Of a DNA stretch of 7,789 nucleotides, positions 1 to 5,567 are shown piece by piece. Below the pieces are notes generated by a model. It worked only from the letters and a program-made list of their open reading frames with translations, made no database searches and had not been told where the DNA came from. Position numbers and translations under genes: made by a program. Position 1 is the stretch's first letter. Every line of letters begins with the position of its first letter. This DNA comes from JAEZFI01 sp044508215 (lineage in GTDB: Bacteria; Actinomycetota; Acidimicrobiia; Acidimicrobiales; Microtrichaceae): the NCBI GenBank assembly GCA_044508215.1, contig JBIQID010000139.1:1-7789 (forward strand), given 5' to 3'.

Positions 1-98
1 ACCGCCGACGGCCCCACGTCGAGGTGGTCGACGGGCTCGCCCTGCATCGACTTCACGGGGTAGCGCCACAGCGCGGAGACGACAGGATCGGGGGCCAC
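1..98 (-). CDS. MOSC-domain protein, N-terminal fragment (cut by window edge)
   Basis: The gene reads leftward off the window and only about 32 residues are visible, beginning MAPDPVVSALWRYPVKSMQG. The LWRYPVKSMQGE segment is the hallmark of the MOSC N-terminal beta-barrel domain. That domain usually precedes a MOSC domain in molybdenum-cofactor-related sulfur-carrier proteins such as YcbX, mARC and the molybdenum cofactor sulfurase C-terminus. The catalytic part lies outside the window, so the exact role and substrate cannot be given. I chose the GTG at 96-98 because a TAGCGT -10-like hexamer lies 8 bases upstream and no Shine-Dalgarno sequence is present, which suggests a leaderless transcript. 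The gene lies downstream of the phosphofructokinase on the same strand, separated by 118 bases holding a structured repeat, so it probably has its own promoter. The family call is confident for so short a piece; the function is not. Confidence 0.75.
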   Translation of the reverse strand, partial: MAPDPVVSALWRYPVKSMQGEPVDHLDVGPSA

Positions 99-106
99 GT
101 GCAGCG

Positions 107-112
107 ACGCTA
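107..112 (-). promoter_or_regulatory. Putative -10 element (TAGCGT) for the MOSC-domain gene
   Basis: On the minus strand TAGCGT lies 8 bases before the GTG start of the MOSC gene. The same motif form and distance precede uppP, and a TAGCAT lies before the phosphofructokinase. The distance would put transcription initiation at or next to the GTG, a leaderless arrangement common in actinobacteria. No convincing -35 is visible; a G-rich stretch and one arm of an inverted repeat occupy that position. Confidence 0.45.
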
Positions 113-129
113 TCCCCTCCCCTTCCCAC

Positions 130-200
130 GATCCGCGGGACACACGATGCCGTTTCGCCACGCCATCGCCACGAGGAGCGCGCCCTCCGCCCCGCGGATC
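130..200. repeat. Inverted-repeat element in the phosphofructokinase/MOSC intergenic region
   Basis: The 10-base arms GATCCGCGGG (130-139) and CCCGCGGATC (191-200) are perfect reverse complements around a 51-base loop. The loop holds smaller self-complementary pieces, such as GGAG/CTCC. The element begins 17 bases after the phosphofructokinase stop. Its flanks resemble the repeat at 3680-3741: on the minus strand CGGCATCGTG, two variable bases, then TCCCGCGGATC. It could be a REP-like element or a transcript-end structure; no T-tract follows, so I do not call it a terminator. Confidence 0.5.
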
Positions 201-216
201 GGGAACGACACGACGC

Positions 217-1245
217 TCAGGCGAAGAACTGCTGGGCGACCCGGAGCATGTCGGGGCTGACGGGCTTCAGCTCGCCGATCGCCTCGACGAGCGGCACCCG
301 CACGATCTCGTCGCAGCGGAGCGCCACCATCTCGTCCCACGCCTGGTCGTGCGCGGCGTCGGCCGCGGCCACCCCGTAGCGGGTGGACAGGATGCGGTCG
401 AACGCCGTCGGTGTGCCGCCGCGCTGCACGTGACCCAGGACGGTGACCCGGGTCTCGATCCCCGTCCTGGCCTCGATCTCGGGGGCGAGCGCGTTCGCGA
501 TGCCGCCGAGCCGTCGGTGCCCGAACCGGTCGACCTCGTACTCGGGCATCGCCCAGGTGCCCTCCTTCGGCCGGGCGCCCTCGGCGACCACGACGACCGA
601 CGCCCAGCGACCTGCGTCGTGGCGGCGGCGCAGCGCCTCGCACACCTCCTCGAGGTCGAACGGCACCTCGGGCACGAGCGTCAGCGTCGCACCGCCGGCG
701 ATGCCCGCGCGGATGGCGATGTGCCCGACGTCGCGCCCCATCACCTCGGCGATCAGGACCCGGTTGTGCGCCTCGGCCGTGGTGTGGAGGCGGTCGATGG
801 CGGACGACGCGATGTGCACCGCGGTGTCGAACCCGAAGCTCATCTCGGTGGCCGCGATGTCGTTGTCGATCGTCTTCGGCACCCCCACGCACGGGATCCC
901 GTCGGCCACCAGGTCGTGCGCGTTGGCGAGCGAGCCGTTGCCGCCCACCACGATCATCCCGTCGAGGTCGAGCCGTTCGATCGTGGCCCTGGCCGCGTCG
1001 AGCCCGCCGTCGACCTGGTACGGGGTGATGCGCGACGTGCCGAGGATCGTGCCGCCCCGGGGGAGGATCCCGCGGCAACGGGCGATCGTGAGCTCCTCCC
1101 ACGACTCGTCCATCACGCCCTGCCACCCGTCGCGGAAGCCGATGATCGTGTCGCCGTAGCCCACCGTGGCCCGGCGCACCACCGCCCGCAGCACCGCGTT
1201 CAGTCCGGGGCAGTCACCGCCGCCGGTCAGGATTCCGAAGCGCAC
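217..1245 (-). CDS. pfkA: 6-phosphofructokinase (PfkA family, PKTIDND type)
   Basis: This complete 342-residue enzyme phosphorylates fructose 6-phosphate to fructose 1,6-bisphosphate in cytoplasmic glycolysis. Its numbering matches E. coli PfkA without gaps as far as residue 222. Visible motifs are GGGDCPGLN (8-16) at the nucleotide site, GGNGS (101-105), PKTIDND (123-129) with the catalytic base Asp127 and Asp129, MGR (169-171) and Glu222 for the sugar phosphate, and GHVQRGGTPTAFDR (271-284) with His272 and Arg275. Gly104 points to ATP as phosphoryl donor, whereas Lys124 is typical of pyrophosphate-dependent enzymes and some ATP-using relatives. Position 103, usually the metal-binding Asp, is Asn. 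The donor is therefore best left open, with ATP favoured. The GTG start is fixed by GGAGGTGA (1247-1254) just upstream. The gene stands alone on its strand; the next gene upstream ends 165 bases away. Confidence 0.95.
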   Translation of the reverse strand: MRFGILTGGGDCPGLNAVLRAVVRRATVGYGDTIIGFRDGWQGVMDESWEELTIARCRGILPRGGTILGTSRITPYQVDGGLDAARATIERLDLDGMIVVGGNGSLANAHDLVADGIPCVGVPKTIDNDIAATEMSFGFDTAVHIASSAIDRLHTTAEAHNRVLIAEVMGRDVGHIAIRAGIAGGATLTLVPEVPFDLEEVCEALRRRHDAGRWASVVVVAEGARPKEGTWAMPEYEVDRFGHRRLGGIANALAPEIEARTGIETRVTVLGHVQRGGTPTAFDRILSTRYGVAAADAAHDQAWDEMVALRCDEIVRVPLVEAIGELKPVSPDMLRVAQQFFA

Positions 1246-1246
1246 G

Positions 1247-1254
1247 TCACCTCC
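1247..1254 (-). promoter_or_regulatory. Strong Shine-Dalgarno sequence of the phosphofructokinase gene
   Basis: On the minus strand GGAGGTGA is a perfect match to the 16S rRNA anti-Shine-Dalgarno sequence, and GGAGG ends 4 bases before the GTG codon. It decides the start of the phosphofructokinase. It contrasts with the neighbouring genes, which mostly lack a recognisable ribosome binding site. Confidence 0.85.
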
Positions 1255-1287
1255 GTTCGGCTGACCCGTTCGGGGCGGCCACGGCCG

Positions 1288-1293
1288 ATGCTA
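1288..1293 (-). promoter_or_regulatory. Putative -10 element (TAGCAT) for the phosphofructokinase gene
   Basis: TAGCAT on the minus strand lies 42 bases before the GTG start. It would give a leader of about 35 bases containing the Shine-Dalgarno site. It matches the TAGCNT form seen before uppP and the MOSC gene. No clear -35 is visible at 16-18 bases, so the call is tentative. Confidence 0.4.
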
Positions 1294-1369
1294 CGTGCGG
1301 CCTGCGACACCCCGACGTCCGCCGTCCCCGTGGTGCGTGCCGCTGCTCGACAGAGGTCGTGTCCAGAAG

Positions 1370-1423
1370 GTCGTTCCAGCGGGTCGGGTCGTTCCAGAGG
1401 GTCGGGTCCTTCAGCGGGTGCCG
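1370..1423. repeat. Tandem repeat, three 18-bp units
   Basis: Units lie at 1370-1387, 1388-1405 and 1406-1423. The first two are GTCGTTCCAGCGGGTCGG and the same with one change (AGAGGG for AGCGGG); the third is more diverged. A degenerate partial unit is recognisable just before, near 1356-1369. On the minus strand the array begins at the stop codon of the small membrane protein and runs into the space before the phosphofructokinase. The function is unknown. Confidence 0.7.
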
Positions 1424-1638
1424 TGGCCGACGAGGTGTCGCACCGGGATCGGTCGACTCGTCCGCGGCGACCCAGGAGCGACCCACGCGCTCTGCGACGA
1501 CGACGTCACCTTGCGTGACGCCTTCGAGGTGAGAGCGGAGGACGCAGGGGCGCTGTTCCGGCCGAGCGCCGTTCCGATGAGCACCGACGACACCACGCTC
1601 ACCAGCAGGAAGCCGAGGAGGTAGGCGAGGACGGTCAT
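1411..1638 (-). CDS. Small single-pass membrane protein (75 aa), unidentified
   Basis: I do not recognise this protein. It starts MTVLAYLLGFLLVSVVSSVL and has one hydrophobic segment at about residues 3-26. A Ser/Thr/Pro-rich hydrophilic tail of some 48 residues with several basic residues follows, so the likely form is a membrane-anchored peptide with the tail on one side. Support for coding is G or C at about 88 percent of third codon positions (29 of the first 30), an ATG start and the coherent membrane segment. TAGGTC lies 5 bases before the ATG and could be a -10 of a leaderless transcript, or its AGGT a weak ribosome site. The gene is divergent from uppP. Its first five codons are repeated at 1777-1793 through the assembly duplication. 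The stop codon lies inside the 18-bp repeat array, so the C-terminus may be recent or variable. Confidence 0.55.
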   Translation of the reverse strand: MTVLAYLLGFLLVSVVSSVLIGTALGRNSAPASSALTSKASRKVTSSSQSAWVAPGSPRTSRPIPVRHLVGHGTR

Positions 1639-1676
1639 GCGCAGACCTACCCCGACGAAAGCGAGGTTCAGACACC
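1622..1676. repeat. Left copy of a 55-bp exact duplication flanking the first N run
   Basis: These 55 bases are identical to 1777-1831. They abut the 100-N run directly, with no other base between. They contain the start codon and upstream region of the small membrane protein. The arrangement is that of two contigs sharing a terminal 55-mer, so the duplication is most likely an assembly artefact. Confidence 0.95.
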
Positions 1677-1776
1677 NNNNNNNNNNNNNNNNNNNNNNNN
1701 NNNNNNNNNNNNNNNNNNNNNNNNNNNNNNNNNNNNNNNNNNNNNNNNNNNNNNNNNNNNNNNNNNNNNNNNNNNN
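1677..1776. other. Assembly gap, 100 N, probably spurious
   Basis: Exactly 100 N lie between two identical 55-base sequences. The fixed length marks a placeholder. The flanking overlap suggests the contigs can be joined by removing the N and one 55-base copy. Confidence 0.95.
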
Positions 1777-1831
1777 TAGGCGAGGACGGTCATGCGCAGA
1801 CCTACCCCGACGAAAGCGAGGTTCAGACACC
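1777..1831. repeat. Right copy of the 55-bp duplication
   Basis: Identical to 1622-1676 base for base. Beyond it lies the promoter region of uppP, which is not repeated on the left side. Confidence 0.95.
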
Positions 1832-1837
1832 CACCGA

Positions 1838-1903
1838 CAGGTGCCCTGACGGGATCGGCAGGTGCCGTGACGGATCCGCGGCGGTGCCCTGACGGGATCG
1901 GGG
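1838..1903 (+). repeat. Imperfect tandem repeat, three 21-23-bp units, upstream of uppP
   Basis: The units at 1838-1858, 1859-1881 and 1882-1903 share GGTGCC(C/G)TGACGG followed by a GATC-containing end. The middle unit contains the palindrome CGGATCCG. The last unit overlaps the -35-like CTGACG proposed for uppP, so the array could tune that promoter or hold binding sites for a regulator. No regulator is identified. Confidence 0.65.
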
Positions 1904-1916
1904 CGACCGGTAGCCT
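1889..1916 (+). promoter_or_regulatory. Putative uppP promoter (CTGACG, 16 bp, TAGCCT)
   Basis: A -35-like CTGACG (1889-1894) is separated by 16 bases from the -10-like TAGCCT (1911-1916), which lies 8 bases before the GTG start of uppP. No Shine-Dalgarno sequence is present in those 8 bases, so the transcript is probably leaderless. The spacing and motif match the element before the MOSC gene. Confidence 0.5.
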
Positions 1917-1924
1917 CGCCGACC

Positions 1925-2941
1925 GTGCACCCCCTCGCGACCCGTCTCCCTGCGCGCACCGGCACCGTCGCGCGGCTGCTCGGCGCGGTGGTCCTCGTGT
2001 GCGTGGTCCTGGCCGGGACCGTGTGGGGCTCGGGTGCGGCCGCCCAGCCCACCGACGCCGACACCACGCCCGATGCCGTGGTCGAGGCGGGCGAGCCCCG
2101 CGAGAACCCGCTGACCCTCCCGAAGGCGGTCGCACTGGGGGTGGTCGAGGGCCTCACCGAGTACCTCCCGGTCAGCTCCACCGGGCACCTGCTCGTCGCC
2201 CAGCGGCTGATGGGCCTGGCCGACGACGAAGCCGACAAGTCGGCCTCCGACACCTTCACGATCGCCATCCAGATCGGCGCGATCCTCGCCGTGCTCGGCA
2301 TCTTCCGCCACCGGTTCGTGGTGATGACCGAGGGCTTGTTGGGCCGCAGCGCCGAGGGCCGCAACCTGGTGCTCTGCCTGATCGTCGGCTTCATCCCGGG
2401 CGGCGCCGCGGCGTTCCTGTTCGGCGACACGATCAAGGACCGGCTGCTCGGCGCGTGGCCGGTGGTGGTCGCGTGGGTGGTCGGCGGCGTGGCGATCCTC
2501 GTCTTCGTGCGCTTCCAGGACCGGTGGACGTCGGTGCGGACCACCGAGCTGGGCGCGATCACGGTGCAGCAGGCGGCGATCGTCGGCCTGGCGCAGGTGC
2601 TGGCGCTGTGGCCGGGGACGAGCCGCAGCCTGGTCACGCTCCTCGCGGGCCTCCTGGTGGGGATGAGCCTGCGGGTCGCCGTCGAGTTCGCGTTCCTCCT
2701 GGGCTTCGTCACCCTCGGCATCGCCACCGGCTACGAGCTGGTGACCAACGGCAGCGAGCTGGTCGACCGCTTCGGGATCCTCAACCCGGCGATCGGCATC
2801 GTGATGGCCGGCATCGCAGCGTTCGCGTCGGTGAAGTGGATGATCTCCTACCTCGAACGCCATCCGCTCACGGTCTTCGGCTGGTACCGGATCGCCATCG
2901 GCGCGGTCGTGGCCGTGCTGCTCGGCACCGGCGCCATCTGA
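1925..2941 (+). CDS. uppP: Undecaprenyl-diphosphatase (UppP/BacA) with N-terminal extension
   Basis: This integral membrane enzyme dephosphorylates undecaprenyl diphosphate outside the membrane and recycles the lipid carrier for peptidoglycan and other surface polymers; family overexpression gives bacitracin resistance. Family motifs are EGLTEYLPVSSTGHL (75-89) and PGTSRS (230-235). Glu75, Glu79, His88 and Arg234 correspond to E. coli Glu17, Glu21, His30 and Arg174. Hydrophobic segments fill the rest to Ile338. The protein is about 65 residues longer than E. coli UppP. Most of the excess is an N-terminal stretch with basic residues, a hydrophobic core (about 18-35) and an AAA-Q site near 40, which looks like a signal peptide. 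The upstream GTG is supported by the TAGCCT element 8 bases before it; an internal GTG near residue 52 is a less likely start. The gene is divergent from the small membrane protein and convergent with the nitroreductase, 6 bases apart. Confidence 0.95.
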   Translation: MHPLATRLPARTGTVARLLGAVVLVCVVLAGTVWGSGAAAQPTDADTTPDAVVEAGEPRENPLTLPKAVALGVVEGLTEYLPVSSTGHLLVAQRLMGLADDEADKSASDTFTIAIQIGAILAVLGIFRHRFVVMTEGLLGRSAEGRNLVLCLIVGFIPGGAAAFLFGDTIKDRLLGAWPVVVAWVVGGVAILVFVRFQDRWTSVRTTELGAITVQQAAIVGLAQVLALWPGTSRSLVTLLAGLLVGMSLRVAVEFAFLLGFVTLGIATGYELVTNGSELVDRFGILNPAIGIVMAGIAAFASVKWMISYLERHPLTVFGWYRIAIGAVVAVLLGTGAI

Positions 2942-2947
2942 GGGGTC

Positions 2948-3598
2948 CTACTCGGGCAGGTGGGCGACCTCGGGGTCGGGGCGGACCGGCACGTTCACAT
3001 CGCCGTTCGGCCAACCGAGGTAGATGATCGCCACCGTCGAGGTACCGGGCGGCCACCCGCACAGCTCGGCGACGGCTTCGTCGGTCTCGTCGTGTCCCGA
3101 CGACCAGAACGACGCCAGCCCCGCCGCGGTCGCGCCCAGCAGCAGGTTCTGCACCGCAGCGGCCGTGGCGTCGCGGTTCTCGACCGTGCGCCGCGCCTTC
3201 GCGTCGGGGATCGACCCCACCACGAGCACCGCAGGCGCACGGCGGTACTTCTTGCGGAACTTGGCGAGCTTCTTCTGGTCGTCCATGCCGCACGCCTCGA
3301 GCGCATCCGCCATCGCCGAGCCCAGGCGCGACCGCCCCTCCCCCGTGAAGAGCGTGAACCGCCACGGCCACGTCCGCTTGTGGTTCGGCGCCCACGTCGC
3401 GAGGGTGCAGAGCCGTTCGATCAGCTCCACCGGGACGGCGACCTCGGGGTCCACCCGCAGGCTGGTCCGACGGGTGGAGGCGAGCAGTTCGAACTCGGCG
3501 AGGTCGAGCAGCTGGCGTGAGCCGCCGAGGCGGACCGGCCCGGTGCCCGGAGTGGTGACAAGGGGGTCCTTCGCAGACGCCTCGCCGCTCGTGGCCAT
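2948..3598 (-). CDS. Nitroreductase-family flavoprotein (YdjA-like)
   Basis: This 216-residue protein belongs to the nitroreductase superfamily, FMN-dependent NAD(P)H oxidoreductases of the cytoplasm that usually act as dimers. It shows the N-terminal STRRTS motif (41-46), which in this family contacts the flavin phosphate. The APNHKRTWPWRF block (70-81) is characteristic of the small YdjA-like group. A central Ala-rich helix (AVQNLLLGATAAGLASFW) and a C-terminal YLGWPNGDVNVPVRP segment follow. The natural substrate cannot be read from sequence. An N-terminal stretch of about 30 residues is extra compared with minimal members. The ATG at 3596-3598 has no strong Shine-Dalgarno sequence; TACGAA lies 6 bases upstream and could be a -10 of a leaderless transcript. 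It is divergent from the metallophosphoesterase and converges on uppP, and no terminator is visible in the 6 bases between those stops. Confidence 0.88.
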   Translation of the reverse strand: MATSGEASAKDPLVTTPGTGPVRLGGSRQLLDLAEFELLASTRRTSLRVDPEVAVPVELIERLCTLATWAPNHKRTWPWRFTLFTGEGRSRLGSAMADALEACGMDDQKKLAKFRKKYRRAPAVLVVGSIPDAKARRTVENRDATAAAVQNLLLGATAAGLASFWSSGHDETDEAVAELCGWPPGTSTVAIIYLGWPNGDVNVPVRPDPEVAHLPE

Positions 3599-3679
3599 GA
3601 CCCGTTCGTAGCAGACCTGCCTCGAGAACCCGCCGCGACCTGCGGATCTGCGGGCGCCAGGACGCCGTCTCCAGGGCGC

Positions 3680-3741
3680 GAACGGCATCGTGGCTCCCGC
3701 GGATCCGGAGGAACGGCGTCGTGGCTCCCGCGAAACGGGAA
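3680..3741. repeat. Direct repeat, two 31-bp units, between divergent genes
   Basis: The units at 3680-3710 and 3711-3741 both begin GAACGGC(A/G)TCGTGGCTC and continue with CCGCG. The first carries CCCGCGGATCCGG including the palindrome CGGATCCG. A weaker partial copy may precede them near 3649-3679. A similar sequence lies in opposite orientation at 130-157. The array sits in the 190-base region between the nitroreductase and the metallophosphoesterase, where promoters of both are expected. Confidence 0.7.
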
Positions 3742-3788
3742 GGAGGGGTGGCGCGCGCGAGGTCCTTCGACGGGGAACAATCGAGGGC

Positions 3789-3833
3789 ATGCGACGCCGC
3801 CGCGAAGAGACGCCCGACCCCGGCGACTCACCG
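3789..3833 (+). CDS. Probable N-terminal fragment of the metallophosphoesterase
   Basis: From the ATG at 3789 an open frame reads MRRRREETPDPGDSP and then runs into the second N run. It is hydrophilic and basic, as expected for the cytoplasmic N-terminus of the membrane protein on the other side. Taken literally, 100 N put it in a different frame from the downstream part, but the N number is a placeholder. The join is inference: the two pieces share a strand, no other gene intervenes, and the downstream part has no start codon before its membrane segment. AACAAT lies 7 bases upstream and could be a -10. Confidence 0.5.
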
Positions 3834-3933
3834 NNNNNNNNNNNNNNNNNNNNNNNNNNNNNNNNNNNNNNNNNNNNNNNNNNNNNNNNNNNNNNNNNNN
3901 NNNNNNNNNNNNNNNNNNNNNNNNNNNNNNNNN
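3834..3933. other. Assembly gap, 100 N, inside the metallophosphoesterase N-terminus
   Basis: Exactly 100 N, so a placeholder of unknown true length. Unlike the first gap, the flanks do not overlap each other. The missing sequence probably codes for the low-complexity, cytoplasmic N-terminal part of the phosphoesterase. Confidence 0.95.
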
Positions 3934-3934
3934 C

Positions 3935-5464
3935 GCCAAGGCCCCGAAGGGCTCGCGCCGCCTCCGTCGCCGGAAGCGGACCCGCCGGTGGCGCCGCGCC
4001 GAGGTGGTGGGCGGGCTGCTCTGGGCGGTGCTCGCGGTGCTCGCTCTCTCGCCCATCGTGTCGTCGAGCCAGCACGACATCGGCCCGGGCAAGGTGCGCC
4101 TCGCCGTGGCCCCTGCCCTCGACGGCCAGACCCGCCTCTCGTTCCCGCCCCTCGGCCGGGTGTCGGCGCACACCCACCGCGGCCCGGTGCGGGTCACCGC
4201 CGAGCTCCGTGAGGTGGACGTCCAGCCCATCATCCGGTCCGGGGGTCGGCTCGACGCCGAGACCCTCAGCGAGGAGGTCCAGCGCGACCTCCCGAACGCC
4301 GTCCGGTCGGCTGCGATCCGTGCCGTGGTGGTGGCGGCGGTGATCGGGGCCCTCGCCGTGGCGGTCCTCCCCCGCCGTGGCGGCAAGCGCATCGTCGGCG
4401 GCGCAGCGGTGGGTGCGTTGACGATGGCGCTGCTCGTCGCCTCGGCACTCCCCGGCTTCGACGCCACGCACTTCGAGGAGCCCACCTACGAGGGCTCGCT
4501 GGCGCTGGGCGGCTCGCTCCTGAACGCCGTGACCACCGGCCAGTCGAGCGGCCTCGACGCACGGGTCGACGTGCTCGCCGAGAAGCTGGCGAACCTCTAC
4601 TCGGCCAGCATCACCTCGAACATCGCGGGCAGCGAGGGCGACGTGGCGATCCTCCACATCTCCGACCTGCACCTGAACCCGATCGGGGTGAACCTGGCCC
4701 GCCAGATGGCCGGCTCGTTCGGGGTCGACGCCGTGCTCGACACGGGCGACACCACCTCCTTCGGCCTCCCCTTCGAGCAGCCGTTCAGCCAGCTGTTCGG
4801 CGACTTCGAGGTGCCCTACTACTTCGTCGCCGGCAACCACGACTCGATCGAGAACCGCGCTGCGATCGCCAGCGCTCCGGGCGTGACGGCCATCCACCGG
4901 CGGGTGATCGACGTGAAGGGGGTGCGCATCCTCGGGTTCGACGATCCTGTGGTGACCACCACCCGCACGGTGCCGAAGGAGGAGCGCGCCGCGATCATGG
5001 AGGCCGCGGCGCCCGAGCTGCGGCGGCTCACCCTCGAGCAGCGTCCCGACGTGGTCGCCACCCACAACCCGGCGATGGCGTCGGCGGTGGCGGGCGAGGT
5101 GCCGCTGGTGGTGGCCGGCCACCTCCACGAGGCGGTGCTGACGGCCGACGAGGGCACGCTCGTGTCGGTCTCCGGCTCCACGGGCGCCACGGGCCTGGGC
5201 TCGCTCACGGTCGAGTCGGAGCAGCCCTACCTCGCCCAGGTCCTCCGCTTCAGCGACGGCGAGCTGGTGGCGATCGACCGCATCACGCTGCAGGGCACCC
5301 GCGGCGACTTCGTGGTGGAGCGGACCCTGATCACCGACGAGCTGCGCGAGGGCGAGCGCGACGAGGTGATCGACACCGACCCGCAGGAGCCCACGGTGGA
5401 AGACCTCGAGCGCGACGGTGACCGCGACCCGTTCGACCTCGGTGAGGACGAGCCGACGTCACCG
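3935..5464 (+). CDS. Membrane-anchored metallophosphoesterase (both ends in gaps)
   Basis: This is a calcineurin-like phosphoesterase with a membrane-bound N-terminal part. From 3935 the frame reads an Arg/Lys-rich stretch. Membrane segment 1 follows (about 4004-4066), then a beta-rich segment (HDIGPGKVRLAVAPALDG and on) of a type familiar from actinobacterial membrane phosphoesterases, and segments 2 (about 4313-4372) and 3 (about 4391-4459). The two-metal catalytic domain shows SDLHLN (from 4661), GDTT (from 4745), GNHD (4832-4843), ATHN (from 5057) and GHLH (5117-5128), so all metal-ligand motifs are present. Topology suggests the catalytic domain faces outside. Substrate is unknown; phosphodiesters, nucleotides or phospholipids are possible. 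An acidic C-terminal tail (ITDELREGERDEV and on) enters the third N run, so the stop is missing. A GTG at 4004 would remove the basic region and part of the signal context, so I prefer a start before the gap. Confidence 0.88.
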
Positions 5465-5564
5465 NNNNNNNNNNNNNNNNNNNNNNNNNNNNNNNNNNNN
5501 NNNNNNNNNNNNNNNNNNNNNNNNNNNNNNNNNNNNNNNNNNNNNNNNNNNNNNNNNNNNNNNN
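5465..5564. other. Assembly gap, 100 N, between converging genes
   Basis: Exactly 100 N. The gap hides the C-terminus and stop of the phosphoesterase and the region just after the pseudopilin stop, where a bidirectional terminator would be expected. Its flanks do not overlap each other. Confidence 0.95.
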
Positions 5565-5567
5565 CGC

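Noticed and set aside
349..1518. Plus-strand open frames opposite the phosphofructokinase
   Set aside because: The opposite strand encodes a phosphofructokinase with every family motif; the antisense product is His/Arg/Asp-rich and matches nothing known.
1247..1675. 142-codon minus-strand frame before the phosphofructokinase
   Set aside because: It overlaps the small membrane protein in another frame, is Arg/Pro-rich, starts inside the duplicated 55 bases and reads through the 18-bp repeats. The other frame has better third-position G/C and a membrane segment.
2935..2960. Terminator between the converging uppP and nitroreductase genes
   Set aside because: Only 6 bases separate the stops and no hairpin with a T-tract is visible.
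2948..5128. Minus-strand open frame of over 700 codons through the second gap
   Set aside because: Only its last part, the nitroreductase from 3598, is real. The rest is antisense to the phosphoesterase and passes through N.
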